Positions 10,992 through 20,954 of a stretch of DNA of 64,000 nucleotides are shown here, one piece after another. The position numbers and the translations under genes are program-made. The stretch covers positions 2,046,001 to 2,110,000 of the forward strand of contig NZ_CP160398.1 in assembly GCF_040729435.1 (NCBI RefSeq), read 5' to 3'. Numbering within the stretch: position 1 is the first letter of the stretch; every line of letters begins with the position of its first letter. Source of the DNA: Pseudomonas sp. HOU2. Lineage in GTDB: Bacteria; Pseudomonadota; Gammaproteobacteria; Pseudomonadales; Pseudomonadaceae. Under the pieces are notes generated by a model. The model ran no database searches. It saw only the letters and a list, made by a program, of their open reading frames with translations, and was not told where the DNA came from.

Positions 10992-11041
10992 ATCGCTGCG
11001 CCTCGTCCCAAGCTGTTCCCCGAACATTCGTTCCACCGGCA

Positions 11042-11061
11042 GGCCGCCTCTTTTCGGCCCA
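11042..11061 (+). promoter_or_regulatory. Small hairpin upstream of leuA
   Basis: GGCCG and CGGCC pair around CCTCTTTT, about 20 nt before the leuA start. It could be part of an attenuation or translation-control structure linked to the leader peptide; no U-run follows. Confidence 0.3.
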
Positions 11062-11080
11062 GACAATAAGGAATTTCCCG

Positions 11081-12760
11081 ATGAGCATGCTCAAAGACCC
11101 GTCTTCGAAATACCGCGCGTTCCCCGTCATCAACTTGCCGGATCGCACCTGGCCGTCGAAAACCATCGACGCCGCGCCGATCTGGTGCAGTTCCGACCTG
11201 CGTGACGGCAACCAGTCGCTGATCGAGCCAATGGACGCGGTGAAGAAGCTGCGCTTCTGGAAAACCCTCGTTCAGGTGGGTGTGAAGGAAATCGAAGCCT
11301 CATTCCCGGCCGCTTCGCAGACCGACTTCGACTTCGTGCGTACCCTGATCGAAGAAGGCCACATCCCGGACGACACCACCATTCAGGTGCTGACCCAGGG
11401 CCGTGAAGACCTGATCGAGCGGACTTTCGAATCCCTGCGCGGGGCGAAGAAAGCCATCGTTCACCTGTACAACGCCACCTCGCCTTCCTTCCGTCGTATC
11501 GTCTTCAATCAGGACAAGGACGGCATCAAGGCCATCGCAGTGAACGCCGCCAAGCTGTTCGTCAAATACGCGGCGATGCAGCCGGACACCGAGTGGACGT
11601 TCGAATACTCGCCGGAAACCTTCAGCGCCACCGAATTGGAATTTGCCAAGGAAGTCTGTGACGCAGTGATCGAGGTCTGGAACCCGACGCCCGAGCACAA
11701 GATGATCCTCAACCTGCCAGCCACCGTTGAATGCGCGACGCCGAACGTCTACGCCGACCAGATTGAATGGTTCGGCCGCAACATCAACCGCCGTGACAGC
11801 GTGATCATCAGCCTGCACACCCACAACGACCGTGGCACCGGCGTCGCCGCCACCGAGCTGGGCCTGATGGCCGGCGCGGATCGCGTCGAAGGCTGCCTGT
11901 TCGGCAACGGCGAGCGTACCGGTAACGTCGACCTCGTCACCGTCGCCCTGAACATGTACACCCAGGGCGTTGACCCTGAGCTGGACTTCTCCGACATCGA
12001 CGGCGTGCGCAAAGTCGTCGAAGAGTGCAACCAGATCCAGGTGCACCCGCGTCACCCGTACGTCGGCGACCTGGTTCACACCGCATTCTCCGGCTCGCAC
12101 CAGGACGCGATCCGCAAGGGCTTCGCCCAGCAGAAACCGGATACCCTGTGGGAAGTGCCGTACCTGCCGATCGACCCGGCCGACATCGGTCGCAGCTACG
12201 AGGCGGTGATTCGTGTGAACAGCCAGTCGGGCAAGGGCGGTATCGCTTACCTGCTGGAGCAGGAATACGGCATCAGCCTGCCGCGTCGCATGCAGATCGA
12301 GTTCAGCCAGGTGGTACAGCGTGAAACCGATCGCCTCGGTCTGGAGATGACCGCCAAGCAGATTCACTCGCTGTTGATCAGCGAATACCTGCAAGCCAAC
12401 ACCCCGTACGCGCTGGTCAGCCATCGCCTGCAGGAAGAGAATGGCAACAGCGCCGTCGAAGTGGAGGTGGCGAGCAAGGGTCAGGGCGAAACCAACCTGC
12501 ACTGGCGCGGCAAGGGCAACGGTGCGCTGGAAGCACTGGTGGCCGGTCTGCCGATTCCGGTGGAGATCATGGACTACAACGAACACGCGATCGGCGCGGG
12601 CACCAACGCCAAGGCAGCCGCGTACATCGAGCTGCGCGTGAATGGCGAGCGTGCGGTGCACGGCGTGGGTATCGATGAAAACATCACCACCGCCAGCTTC
12701 AAGGCGCTGTTCAGTGCGCTGAACCGCTCGTTGAGCCAGCCTGAGGCGAAAGCGGCTTAA
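11081..12760 (+). CDS. leuA: 2-isopropylmalate synthase
   Basis: Condenses acetyl-CoA with 2-oxoisovalerate, the committed step of leucine synthesis. I start at [12 protein letters not shown] (559 residues, the length of the long LeuA type), preceded by AAGGAA; an upstream in-frame ATG at 10961 would add 40 residues that run over the leader. Motifs seen: LRDGNQSL (from residue 40, metal and substrate binding), HTHNDRG (about 246-252), the catalytic TIM barrel, and a C-terminal LeuA dimer domain for leucine feedback. It is followed by a strong terminator, so it is monocistronic. Confidence 0.97.
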   Translation: MSMLKDPSSKYRAFPVINLPDRTWPSKTIDAAPIWCSSDLRDGNQSLIEPMDAVKKLRFWKTLVQVGVKEIEASFPAASQTDFDFVRTLIEEGHIPDDTTIQVLTQGREDLIERTFESLRGAKKAIVHLYNATSPSFRRIVFNQDKDGIKAIAVNAAKLFVKYAAMQPDTEWTFEYSPETFSATELEFAKEVCDAVIEVWNPTPEHKMILNLPATVECATPNVYADQIEWFGRNINRRDSVIISLHTHNDRGTGVAATELGLMAGADRVEGCLFGNGERTGNVDLVTVALNMYTQGVDPELDFSDIDGVRKVVEECNQIQVHPRHPYVGDLVHTAFSGSHQDAIRKGFAQQKPDTLWEVPYLPIDPADIGRSYEAVIRVNSQSGKGGIAYLLEQEYGISLPRRMQIEFSQVVQRETDRLGLEMTAKQIHSLLISEYLQANTPYALVSHRLQEENGNSAVEVEVASKGQGETNLHWRGKGNGALEALVAGLPIPVEIMDYNEHAIGAGTNAKAAAYIELRVNGERAVHGVGIDENITTASFKALFSALNRSLSQPEAKAA

Positions 12761-12776
12761 GCCTGCCCTGAAATGC

Positions 12777-12812
12777 AAAAGGCCCCGGAGTTTGAACTCC
12801 GGGGCCTTTTTG
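12777..12812 (+). terminator. Rho-independent terminator of leuA
   Basis: AAAAGGCCCCGGAGT and its complement form a GC-rich stem with a short loop, followed by TTTTTGTT. Confidence 0.9.
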
Positions 12813-12817
12813 TTGAG

Positions 12818-12900
12818 GATCAAAAGATCGCAGCCTTCGGCAGCTCCTACATCGGGACAGCGTACCTCCTGTAGGAGCTGCCGCAGGCTGCGATCTTTGG
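12818..12900. repeat. Inverted REP pair (TGTAGGAGCTGCC family)
   Basis: The left arm reads GATCAAAAGATCGCAGCCTT and on; the right arm reads TGTAGGAGCTGCCGCAGGCT. The arms point outward compared with the 5707 pair. It lies between the leuA terminator and the convergent omega-amidase gene. Confidence 0.85.
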
Positions 12901-12904
12901 CTTT

Positions 12905-13696
12905 TCAGGTGAACTCGAAGGTATCCGCATCCAGATTCGCCGGAAAGCGCTCGCGATACGCCGCCAATGGCGCGGCTTCCAGCACGACCTTGAACACCCC
13001 GTCCGCCTCCCCCGCCGCCAGCAACGTTTCGCCCTGAAAATCCAGCACCTGACTGTCACCGGTATAGGCAAAGCCCTTGCCATCGGTGCCGATCCGGTTC
13101 ACCGCGGCCACGTAGCACAGGTTTTCAATCGCCCGCGCCGGCAACAAGCGGTTCCAGTGCAGACGCCGGGCACCCGGCCAGTTGGCGGTGTACAGCAGCA
13201 GATCGGTGTCCTGCGCGTCGCGACTCCACACCGGGAAACGCAGGTCGTAGCAAATCAGCGGCCGAATCCGCCAGCCCTTGAGTTCGAACTGCATCTGACG
13301 CTCGCCGGGGGTGTAGTGGTTGTGCTCGCCGGCCATGCGGAACAAGTGACGCTTGTCGTAATGCCAGACTTCGCCGTCCGGCCGCGCCCACAGCAGGCGA
13401 TTGCGATGGCTGCCGTCCGCTGCCTGAATGATCACGCTGCCGGTGATCACCGCATTGAGCTTCGCGGCCTGCGCCTTCATCCACTTGCTGGTCGGGCCGT
13501 GCTCGGCTTCGGCGAGGGTCTCCGATTCCATGGAGAAGCCGGTGGTGAACATCTCCGGCAGGATAATCAGATCCGCGCCTCGGGCCTGCTCCAGCAGCAC
13601 GTCGAAGTGCTCGAGGTTGGCCTGACGGTCATGCCAAGCCAGGCTGGTCTGGATCAGCGCCAGATTGAGATCGGGCAATGCACTCAGATCACGCAT
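12905..13696 (-). CDS. Omega-amidase (YafV/Nit2-type, nitrilase superfamily)
   Basis: Hydrolyses omega-amides of 2-oxo acids such as 2-oxoglutaramate. The 263-residue protein has the nitrilase-superfamily Glu-Lys-Cys triad: Glu48 in LPEMFTTGF, Lys115 in YDKRHLF and Cys149 in ICYDLRFP. Its start overlaps the end of the upstream aminotransferase gene by 13 bp, implying translational coupling. Together they fit the glutamine transaminase-omega-amidase pathway, in which the amidase removes the 2-oxoglutaramate made when glutamine donates nitrogen (established for YbdL/YafV-like and KAT/Nit2 pairs; inferred here). Confidence 0.9.
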   Translation of the reverse strand: MRDLSALPDLNLALIQTSLAWHDRQANLEHFDVLLEQARGADLIILPEMFTTGFSMESETLAEAEHGPTSKWMKAQAAKLNAVITGSVIIQAADGSHRNRLLWARPDGEVWHYDKRHLFRMAGEHNHYTPGERQMQFELKGWRIRPLICYDLRFPVWSRDAQDTDLLLYTANWPGARRLHWNRLLPARAIENLCYVAAVNRIGTDGKGFAYTGDSQVLDFQGETLLAAGEADGVFKVVLEAAPLAAYRERFPANLDADTFEFT

Positions 13697-14832
13697 AGTT
13701 TTGCCGCCGCTTCACGCAGCGTCTCCTCGCGTTTGGCAAAGCACAGGCGCACCAGACGCTGGCCTTGCGGTGGATTCTGGTAGAACACCGACACCGGGAT
13801 GCTCGCCACGCCGTGTTCGCGGGTCATCCAGATCGCCATTTCGACGTCATTCAGGTCAGGGCGAATCTGCGAGTAGTCGACCAACTGGAAATACGTGCCG
13901 GTGACGCGGGTGAAGGTAAAGCGCGACGGCGCCAGCAGATCGCAGAACAGGTCACGCTTGGCCTGATAGAAACCCGGCAGCTCTTCGACGTGTTCCGGGT
14001 GCTCGGCCATGTAATCGGCCAGGGCGTATTGCAGTGGCGTGACCCCACAGAAACTGACGTACTGGTGCACCTTGCGCAGCTCGGCGGTCAGCGCCGGCGG
14101 TGCAACCACGTAACCGGTTTTCCAGCCCGTCACGTGGTAAGTCTTGCCGAACGAGCTGACCACAAATGCGCGCTGGTACAGCTCTTCGTGAGCCAACACG
14201 CTGACATGCGGCACACCGTCGAACACCAGGTGTTCGTACACCTCGTCGCTGATCAGGTAGATGTCACGACCACGGATCAATTCCGCCAGTTGATCCAGTT
14301 CGGCACGGCTGATCAGCGCACCGCTCGGGTTGTGCGGGGTGTTGATGACGATCATTTTCGTGCGCGGGCTCAGGGCCGCGGCGAGCTTGTCGAAATCGAT
14401 GGAGAAATCGTTCGGGTTCAACTGCACATGCACGCAGCGACCGCCCGCCAACTGCGTCGCCGGGTCATAGCTGTCGTAGCACGGGTCGAACACGATGACT
14501 TCATCGCCGCTGTGGATAACCGCCTGAATCGCACAGAAGATCGCCTGGGTCGCGCCCGGCGTCACGGTCACTTCGCTGTCGGCATCGACTTTCACGCCAT
14601 AGCTGCGGGCGATCTTCGCCGCAATCTGCTCGCGTAGCGCCGGCAGGCCGGTCATCGGTGAATACTGGTTATGACCGCTGGCGATATGCCGACCGACCGC
14701 GTCACGCAGGGACTGCGGGCCGTCGAAATCAGGAAAACCCTGGGACAGGTTGATGGCTCCGGTCTGCGCCGCGAGCTGAGACATCTGCGTGAAAATAGTG
14801 ATGCCGACATTCGGCAGCTTACTGGTGATCAT
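13684..14832 (-). CDS. PLP-dependent aminotransferase (YbdL/methionine-glutamine aminotransferase type)
   Basis: A class I/II fold-type I aminotransferase of 382 residues. The PLP lysine is Lys230 in SSFGKTYHVTGWK, with NTPHNPSG (164-171) and SDEVY (195-199) as cofactor contacts. The start MITSKLPNVG is chosen because it opens the conserved N-terminus; the frame extends upstream to 14943 without family similarity. Closest in style to E. coli YbdL, which prefers methionine and aromatic substrates. It overlaps the omega-amidase gene downstream. Confidence 0.92.
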   Translation of the reverse strand: MITSKLPNVGITIFTQMSQLAAQTGAINLSQGFPDFDGPQSLRDAVGRHIASGHNQYSPMTGLPALREQIAAKIARSYGVKVDADSEVTVTPGATQAIFCAIQAVIHSGDEVIVFDPCYDSYDPATQLAGGRCVHVQLNPNDFSIDFDKLAAALSPRTKMIVINTPHNPSGALISRAELDQLAELIRGRDIYLISDEVYEHLVFDGVPHVSVLAHEELYQRAFVVSSFGKTYHVTGWKTGYVVAPPALTAELRKVHQYVSFCGVTPLQYALADYMAEHPEHVEELPGFYQAKRDLFCDLLAPSRFTFTRVTGTYFQLVDYSQIRPDLNDVEMAIWMTREHGVASIPVSVFYQNPPQGQRLVRLCFAKREETLREAAAKLCVI

Positions 14833-14906
14833 CGAGGGGTTCCCTGCTCTACACCCGGCTCTGACGGCGGCGCGGGAGAGCCCGAGGATAGCCCATCCGG
14901 CGCCCA

Positions 14907-14937
14907 TAAAAAAAGGGCGCCCAACTGAGCACCCTTC
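14907..14937 (-). terminator. Probable terminator downstream of der
   Basis: On the minus strand AAGGGTGC and GCGCCCTT pair around an eight-base loop and are followed by a run of seven T. It lies after der and the REP pair and before the aminotransferase gene. Confidence 0.7.
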
Positions 14938-14959
14938 TTTCATTTATACCGCAGCAACC

Positions 14960-15067
14960 TTGTGGCGAGGGGATTCATCCCCGATCGGCTGCGAAGCAGT
15001 CGTAAACCCTATGACAGGTATTTGGGGCCGCTGCGCTGCCCGTCGGGGATAAATCCCCTCACCACAA
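14960..15067. repeat. Inverted repeat pair (GTGGCGAGGGGAT family)
   Basis: TGTGGCGAGGGGATTCATCC at the left and its near-complement GGGATAAATCCCCTCACCAC at the right flank a 55-bp centre. This is a third palindromic family, seen once in the window. Confidence 0.8.
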
Positions 15068-15080
15068 AGGCTGCGAAAAA

Positions 15081-16553
15081 TCACTTCTTGTCGCGGCGCT
15101 TCTTGCTGGCTTTCTTGTTGTGCGACATCAAGCGACGCTTCTTGTTGACCTGGCGGTCGGTCAGCGTGTTCTTGTTGCCTTCGTACGGGTTCTCGCCACC
15201 TTTGAACTCGATGCGGATCGGCGTACCGACCAGCTTCAGCACACGGCGGTAAGTGTTCTCCAGATAGCGCACATACGACTTCGGCACTTTCTCGATCTGG
15301 TTACCGTGGATCACGATGATCGGCGGGTTCGCACCACCCAGGTGAGCGTAACGCAGCTTGATCCGGCGGCTGTTGACCATCGGCGGCTGGTGCTCGCTGA
15401 CCGCGTCTTCGAGAATCTGCGTCAGGCGGCTGGTCGGCCAGCGGGTAACCGCAGACTTGAACGAGTTCTGCACCGAGGCGTAGAGGTTGCCCACGCCAGT
15501 ACCGTGCAGCGCCGAGATGAAGTGAATGTCGGCGAAGTCGACGAAGAACAGCCGACGTTGCAGCTCGACCTTGACGTAGTCGCGCTCGCTCGGGGTCATA
15601 CCGTCCCACTTGTTGATCGCGATCACCAGCGCACGACCTGCTTCAAGGGCGAAGCCCAGCAGGTTGAGGTCGTGATCGACCACGCCTTCGCGGGCGTCCA
15701 TCACGAAAATCACCACGTTGGCGTCTTTGATCGCCTGCAGGGTTTTGACCACGGAGAATTTTTCGACTTCTTCGTGGATCTTGCCGCGCTTGCGCACACC
15801 GGCGGTGTCGATCAGCGTGTACTTCTCGTCGTTACGCTCGAACGGGATGTAGATACTGTCGCGGGTGGTGCCGGGCTGGTCATACACGATTACCCGGTCT
15901 TCACCGAGCATGCGGTTGACCAGGGTCGACTTGCCGACGTTCGGACGGCCGATGATGGCGATCTTGATCCCGTCTTTTTCGCTCGGGCCAGGAATGCGTT
16001 TGGCTTCCTCGCCTTCGGCGACGATCTCTTCCTCTTCGCCTTCCTGCGGCTCGTCTTCGTCACGCGGGAAATCGCTCAGTGCCGCTTCCAGCAGTTGAGT
16101 GATACCACGGCCGTGGGCACCGGCGATCGGGATCGCGTGGCCCATGCCCAGCGGGGCGAATTCGGCGCGGGCCATTTCCGGGTCGATGTTGTCGACCTTG
16201 TTGGCAACCACGTGGGAACGCTTGTTACGCTTGCGCAAGTGTTCGGCGATCATCTGGTCGGCGGCGGTGAAACCGGCCTTGGCATCTACCAGGAACAGCA
16301 CAACATCCGCTTCTTCAATGGCCAGCAGCGACTGCTCTGCCATTTTTTCGTCCATACCGTGTTCGTCACCGGAGATACCGCCGGTGTCGATCAGAATGTA
16401 GGAACGCCCTTGCCACTTGGCCTCACCGTACTGGCGATCACGGGTCAGACCGGACAAGTCGCCGACGATGGCGTCGCGAGTCCTGGTCAGGCGGTTGAAC
16501 AAGGTGGATTTGCCGACATTCGGTCGGCCCACCAGGGCGATTACGGGAACCAT
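15081..16553 (-). CDS. der: Ribosome-associated double GTPase Der (EngA)
   Basis: Essential GTPase for 50S ribosome maturation. The 490-residue protein starts at [16 protein letters not shown]; four residues upstream are an optional extension. It has two G domains with GRPNVGKS P-loops near residues 9-16 and about 202-210, separated by an acidic linker, then a KH-like C-terminal domain and a basic tail rich in Lys/Arg. It is the last gene of the hisS-yfgM-bamB-der group and is separated from bamB by several hairpins. Confidence 0.98.
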   Translation of the reverse strand: MVPVIALVGRPNVGKSTLFNRLTRTRDAIVGDLSGLTRDRQYGEAKWQGRSYILIDTGGISGDEHGMDEKMAEQSLLAIEEADVVLFLVDAKAGFTAADQMIAEHLRKRNKRSHVVANKVDNIDPEMARAEFAPLGMGHAIPIAGAHGRGITQLLEAALSDFPRDEDEPQEGEEEEIVAEGEEAKRIPGPSEKDGIKIAIIGRPNVGKSTLVNRMLGEDRVIVYDQPGTTRDSIYIPFERNDEKYTLIDTAGVRKRGKIHEEVEKFSVVKTLQAIKDANVVIFVMDAREGVVDHDLNLLGFALEAGRALVIAINKWDGMTPSERDYVKVELQRRLFFVDFADIHFISALHGTGVGNLYASVQNSFKSAVTRWPTSRLTQILEDAVSEHQPPMVNSRRIKLRYAHLGGANPPIIVIHGNQIEKVPKSYVRYLENTYRRVLKLVGTPIRIEFKGGENPYEGNKNTLTDRQVNKKRRLMSHNKKASKKRRDKK

Positions 16554-16584
16554 GCGGCTCTCCACTTCGTTATTTCAGAAAATA

Positions 16585-16609
16585 CAAAAGCCGCTGCGAG
16601 GCAGCGGCT
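16585..16609 (-). terminator. Hairpin with T-run between bamB and der
   Basis: AGCCGCTGC and GCAGCGGCT form a perfect 9-bp stem with a 3-base loop, followed on the minus strand by TTTTGTATTTT. It can end or attenuate transcription from bamB before der. Confidence 0.75.
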
Positions 16610-16639
16610 GGTGCTCGGGGCAACGCCGGGTAGCGCTGC

Positions 16640-16681
16640 AAGCCCCAGAAATCCGGGGCCGCTTGGGGGTTAACCCCAAGC
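16640..16681. other. Two further stem-loops in the bamB-der gap
   Basis: GCCCC...GGGGC (about 16640-16657) and a near-perfect palindrome GCTTGGGGGTTAACCCCAAGC-like element (about 16661-16681) lie directly after the bamB stop. With the terminator they make three tandem hairpins in 130 bp. Confidence 0.5.
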
Positions 16682-16688
16682 ATAGTTG

Positions 16689-17840
16689 TTACTTGATGGT
16701 CAGGGCTTCCAGTTTGCCGCTGTTGCCATACACATAGATCGTGTTGCCCACCACCAGCGGACGGGCACGCAGGCCGTCACTGTCGATACGCTCACGACCC
16801 ACAAAACGACCGTCCACCTGGCTCAACAGGTGCAGGTAACCTTCCAGGTCACCGACGGCTACGTAGCTGGAGAACACTTCCGGCGCCGACAGTTGGCGGC
16901 GAGCCAGCGAGTCGTTGCTCCACAGTGCAGTGGTCGAACGCTCGTCCACGCCTTCAACGGTGCCCGAAGACAGGCTCACGTAGACGTTGCCGAAACCCTG
17001 GGCAACACCGGCATAGCTCGATGCATCGCGCTGCCAGAGCTGGCGACCGCTTTGCAGATCAAGAGCCGCAACGCGACCCTGATAGCTGGCAACGTACAGG
17101 GTTTCACCGGACAGCAGCAGACCGCCGTCGATGTCGACCACGCGCTCCAGTTCCGAACGACCGGTTGGAATCGCAACGCGCTGCTCCCAGACCGGCACGC
17201 CGTTGGAAATGTCCAGGGCAACCACTTTACCGGTCGACAGGCCAGCCACCGCGAGGCGGTTGGTCACGACGGGGGCGCTGGTGCCGCGCAGGGTCAGGAC
17301 CGCAGGGGTGCTGTCGTAGGTCCAGCGACGGTCGCCGGTAGCAGCGTCCAGACCGATCAGACGATCGTCCTGAGTCTGTACCACGACAACGTCACCGTTG
17401 TTGGCCGGTGGTGCGAGCACTTCACTGGATACCCGGGCGCGCCACTTCTCTTCGCCGTTGATGGCGTCGAGGGCAACGATTTCACCCTTGAGGGTACCGA
17501 TCGTGACCAGACCGTAACCCACGCCAACGGCGCCGGAGACAGGCAGTTCAAGATCTTTTTTCCACTTCACGTCGCCATTGCTGCGATCCATGGCCATCAG
17601 CACGCCGGTCACGTCGGCGGCGTAGATGGTGTCACCATCGATCGCCGGCACCAGCATGTTGTAGGTTTCGCCCTGACCGTCACCGATCGAACGGCTCCAC
17701 TGCTTTTGCAGAACCACTTCTTCTTTGAAGTCGGTCAGCTCGGCCGGTGGCAGTTCTTTTTTGCTGTTGCTGCTGCAACCCGCGGCCAGAATGGCCAGAG
17801 CCAGCAATGCTGCATGCTTCCAACGGATCACGTCACGCAT
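16689..17840 (-). CDS. bamB: Outer-membrane assembly lipoprotein BamB
   Basis: An eight-bladed beta-propeller lipoprotein of the BAM complex that helps BamA insert outer-membrane proteins. The start MRDVIRWKHAALL gives 383 residues; the longer frame from 18011 is the alternative frame of the upstream gene. The lipobox LAAGC places the lipidated Cys at 22. PQQ/WD-like repeats follow, with recurrent blocks such as DRSNGDVKWKK, DAINGEEKWRA, DAATGDRRW and DISNGVPVWEQ. It overlaps yfgM by 8 bp. Confidence 0.96.
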   Translation of the reverse strand: MRDVIRWKHAALLALAILAAGCSSNSKKELPPAELTDFKEEVVLQKQWSRSIGDGQGETYNMLVPAIDGDTIYAADVTGVLMAMDRSNGDVKWKKDLELPVSGAVGVGYGLVTIGTLKGEIVALDAINGEEKWRARVSSEVLAPPANNGDVVVVQTQDDRLIGLDAATGDRRWTYDSTPAVLTLRGTSAPVVTNRLAVAGLSTGKVVALDISNGVPVWEQRVAIPTGRSELERVVDIDGGLLLSGETLYVASYQGRVAALDLQSGRQLWQRDASSYAGVAQGFGNVYVSLSSGTVEGVDERSTTALWSNDSLARRQLSAPEVFSSYVAVGDLEGYLHLLSQVDGRFVGRERIDSDGLRARPLVVGNTIYVYGNSGKLEALTIK

Positions 17841-18474
17841 CCCCTTTGGCCAGGTCGTCGAGCTTGATTTGAAGGCCACCGACTGCCGCTTCATCCGACA
17901 GTGCCGCCTTGGCTTTTTGATACGCGGTGTTCGCCTCGTCGGTACGACCCAGCTGCACCAGCAGATCACCCTTGAGTTCTTCGCGAGTGGCCAGGAACGC
18001 CTTGTCGGCATCGCCGTCGAGCAGTTTCAGGGCTTCATCGGCCTTGTTCTGCGCACCCAGCACCTGCGCCAGACGCTGACGGGCGATTTCGCCCAGCGCC
18101 GGGTTGGCCGGTTTGGCAACGATGGCTTTGAGTTCGGTCGCGGCATCGTCCAGCTTGCCGCTGTCGACCGCTACTTTGGCCACGAACAGGCTGCCGTACT
18201 GCGCGTACGCGGTGCCGCCGAATTCGCTGTTGAGCTTGCCGGCCAGATCCGCAACGCGGGCAGCGTCAGGCTTGCCATCCGGGGTCAGCGTGGTTTCCAG
18301 CAGTTGCTGATAGAGCACCGAAGCGCCTTGCGACTGGTTGCTCTGATATTTGTGAAAAGCCTGCCAGCCGAACACGATGACCAGCGCCAACAGGCCGCCA
18401 GTGACCAGAGGTTTGCCGTTGCGTGTCCACCAGTCCTTCAAATCCGCCAACTGTTCGTCTTCGGTACTCGACAC
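17833..18474 (-). CDS. yfgM: YfgM-type tetratricopeptide membrane protein
   Basis: A 213-residue protein with one N-terminal transmembrane segment (about 19-37; GGLLALVIVFGWQAF) and a periplasmic TPR-like helical domain. In E. coli YfgM associates with the SecYEG translocon and PpiD and helps periplasmic folding. It sits between hisS and bamB as in many gammaproteobacteria and overlaps bamB by 8 bp. Confidence 0.9.
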   Translation of the reverse strand: MSSTEDEQLADLKDWWTRNGKPLVTGGLLALVIVFGWQAFHKYQSNQSQGASVLYQQLLETTLTPDGKPDAARVADLAGKLNSEFGGTAYAQYGSLFVAKVAVDSGKLDDAATELKAIVAKPANPALGEIARQRLAQVLGAQNKADEALKLLDGDADKAFLATREELKGDLLVQLGRTDEANTAYQKAKAALSDEAAVGGLQIKLDDLAKGDA

Positions 18475-18515
18475 CCCAATACTCCTTAATCGCTAAATCG
18501 GCTGTTTAGACAGCT

Positions 18516-19805
18516 TCAACCCTGCACGACGCAGGTGGCCAGGTGAGCGGCGAGCGCATCCCAGGCAATGCTTTGTTGTTCGCCCTGACCACGCAGGGGT
18601 TTGAAACCTACCACTTGCTGGGCCATTTCGTCGTCACCGAGGATCAGTGCGTACAGCGCACCGCTCTTGTCGGCTTTCTTGAACTGGCTTTTGAAGCTGC
18701 CGGCGCCGGCATTGACTTGCAGACGCAGGTTTGGAAGCTGGTCACGTACACGCTCGGCCAGGGCCAGACCGGCCAGTTCGGCCTGCTCGCCAAAGGCGCA
18801 GAGGTAGACGTCGACCTGACGGGAGATTTCTTCCGGGATCTGCTCCAGGGTTTCGAGCATCAACACCAGACGCTCGATGCCCATGGCGAAACCCACGCCG
18901 CTAGTCGGCTTGCCGCCCATCTGCTCGACCAGACCGTCGTAACGACCGCCCGCGCAGACAGTACCCTGGGCGCCGAGTTTGTCGGTGACCCATTCGAATA
19001 CGGTTTTGCTGTAGTAATCGAGGCCGCGCACCAGTTTCGGGTTGAGCACGTACGGGATGCCAACCGCGTCCAGACGCGCCTTCAGACCTTCGAAGTGCGC
19101 ACGGGATTCGTCGTCCAGGTAGTCGGCCATCTTCGGCGCATCGACCAGTACCGCCTGAGTGTCGGCATTTTTGGTGTCGAGCACGCGCAGCGGGTTGGTT
19201 TTCAGGCGACGCTGGCTGTCTTCGTCGAGTTTGTCGTGGTGCGCCGAGAGGTACTCGACCAGCGCTTCACGATAGCGACCACGGGACTCGCTGGTGCCCA
19301 GGCTGTTGAGTTCGAGCTTGACCGCGTCACGGATACCCAGCTCGCCCCACAGGCGCCAGGTCATGATAATCAGCTCGGCGTCGATGTCCGGACCGTCGAG
19401 GTTAAACACCTCCAGACCGATCTGGTGGAACTGGCGATAACGGCCTTTCTGCGGACGCTCGTGGCGGAACATCGGGCCGATGTACCAGAGTTTCTGCACC
19501 TGGCCACCGCCGGTGATGCCGTGCTCGAGCACCGCACGCACGCACGCCGCAGTGCCTTCCGGACGCAGGGTCAGGGAATCGCCGTTGCGGTCTTCGAAGG
19601 TGTACATCTCTTTTTCGACGATGTCGGTCACTTCACCGATCGAGCGCTTGAACAGCTCGGTGAATTCGACGATCGGCATGCGGATCTGCTTGTAACCGTA
19701 GTTATCCAGCAGACGCGCGACAGTGCCCTCGAAATAACGCCACAGCGGGGTCTGTTCGGGCAGGATGTCGTTCATGCCACGAATGGCTTGCAGAGACTTG
19801 CTCAC
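18516..19805 (-). CDS. hisS: Histidyl-tRNA synthetase
   Basis: Class II aminoacyl-tRNA synthetase charging tRNA-His. The 429-residue protein begins with [16 protein letters not shown] and shows motif 2 ([17 protein letters not shown]), the histidine-specific [14 protein letters not shown] block and motif 3 ([13 protein letters not shown] ... GFAMGIERL), followed by an anticodon-binding domain. It lies between ispG and yfgM. Confidence 0.98.
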   Translation of the reverse strand: MSKSLQAIRGMNDILPEQTPLWRYFEGTVARLLDNYGYKQIRMPIVEFTELFKRSIGEVTDIVEKEMYTFEDRNGDSLTLRPEGTAACVRAVLEHGITGGGQVQKLWYIGPMFRHERPQKGRYRQFHQIGLEVFNLDGPDIDAELIIMTWRLWGELGIRDAVKLELNSLGTSESRGRYREALVEYLSAHHDKLDEDSQRRLKTNPLRVLDTKNADTQAVLVDAPKMADYLDDESRAHFEGLKARLDAVGIPYVLNPKLVRGLDYYSKTVFEWVTDKLGAQGTVCAGGRYDGLVEQMGGKPTSGVGFAMGIERLVLMLETLEQIPEEISRQVDVYLCAFGEQAELAGLALAERVRDQLPNLRLQVNAGAGSFKSQFKKADKSGALYALILGDDEMAQQVVGFKPLRGQGEQQSIAWDALAAHLATCVVQG

Positions 19806-19841
19806 TTTAAATCCTTAAATTCGTTCGGCTTTCGGTCAGGC

Positions 19842-20951
19842 TCAGCCGCGCGCGATAACCGCTGCGTCAGCTTCGACCTTCTCGGCCGCTTTCTCGCGGA
19901 TCAGCTTTTCCAGCTCGTCCACCAGATTGTCATTCGTCAGTTTCTGCGACGGCTTGCCGTCGATGTAAATCAGGTTTGGCGTGCCGCCGGTCAAGCCGAT
20001 ATGGGCTTCCTTGGCTTCGCCGGGGCCGTTGACCACGCAACCGATCACCGCGACATCCAGCGGCACCAGCAGGTCTTCAAGACGCCCTTCCAGCTCGTTC
20101 ATGGTTTTGACCACATCGAAGTTCTGCCGCGAGCAGCTCGGGCAGGCGATGAAGTTGATGCCACGGGAACGCAGATGCAAAGACTTGAGAATGTCGTAAC
20201 CGACCTTCACTTCCTCGACCGGATCGGCCGCCAGCGAGATGCGGATAGTATCGCCAATCCCCTCGGCGAGCAGCATACCTAGGCCCACGGCGGATTTCAC
20301 TGTGCCCGAACGCAAACCACCGGCTTCGGTGATGCCCAGGTGCAGCGGCTGGACGATTTCTTTCGCCAGCAGACGGTAAGCTTCGACGGCCATGAACACG
20401 TCGGAAGCTTTCACGCTGACCTTGAAGTCCTGGAAATTCAGGCGTTCGAGGTGCTCGACGTGCCGCAGTGCGGACTCGACCAGGGCCGCCGGAGTCGGTT
20501 CGCCGTATTTCTTCTGCAGGTCTTTTTCCAGAGAACCGGCGTTGACGCCGATGCGGATCGGAATCCCGCGATCACGGGCGGCATCGACCACGGCGCGCAC
20601 CCGGTCTTCACGACCGATGTTGCCCGGGTTGATGCGCAGGCAGTCCACACCCAGTTCGGCGACGCGCAGAGCGATCTTGTAGTCGAAGTGGATGTCGGCA
20701 ACCAGCGGCACCTTGACCAATTGCTTGATCCTGCCAAACGCCTCGGCGGCGTCCATGTCAGGTACCGAAACACGGACGATGTCGACGCCGGCAGCTTCCA
20801 GACGATTGATCTGCGCGACGGTGGCGGCAACATCATTGGTGTCGCTGTTGGTCATGCTCTGCACAGCGATAGGCGCATCGCCGCCAACAGGCACGTTACC
20901 GACCCAGATCTTGCGCGAAACGCGACGTTTGATTGGAGATTCGCCGTGCAT
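19842..20951 (-). CDS. ispG: 4-hydroxy-3-methylbut-2-enyl diphosphate synthase (flavodoxin)
   Basis: Penultimate enzyme of the MEP isoprenoid pathway, a [4Fe-4S] protein that reductively opens MEcPP. The 369-residue protein has an N-terminal TIM barrel ([26 protein letters not shown]) and a C-terminal cluster domain with the CPSC pair (about 270-273) and a third Cys in [10 protein letters not shown] (about 305). It starts 3 nt from the end of rodZ. Its cluster need fits the downstream position to the isc region only loosely. Confidence 0.97.
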   Translation of the reverse strand: MHGESPIKRRVSRKIWVGNVPVGGDAPIAVQSMTNSDTNDVAATVAQINRLEAAGVDIVRVSVPDMDAAEAFGRIKQLVKVPLVADIHFDYKIALRVAELGVDCLRINPGNIGREDRVRAVVDAARDRGIPIRIGVNAGSLEKDLQKKYGEPTPAALVESALRHVEHLERLNFQDFKVSVKASDVFMAVEAYRLLAKEIVQPLHLGITEAGGLRSGTVKSAVGLGMLLAEGIGDTIRISLAADPVEEVKVGYDILKSLHLRSRGINFIACPSCSRQNFDVVKTMNELEGRLEDLLVPLDVAVIGCVVNGPGEAKEAHIGLTGGTPNLIYIDGKPSQKLTNDNLVDELEKLIREKAAEKVEADAAVIARG

Positions 20952-20954
20952 GAC

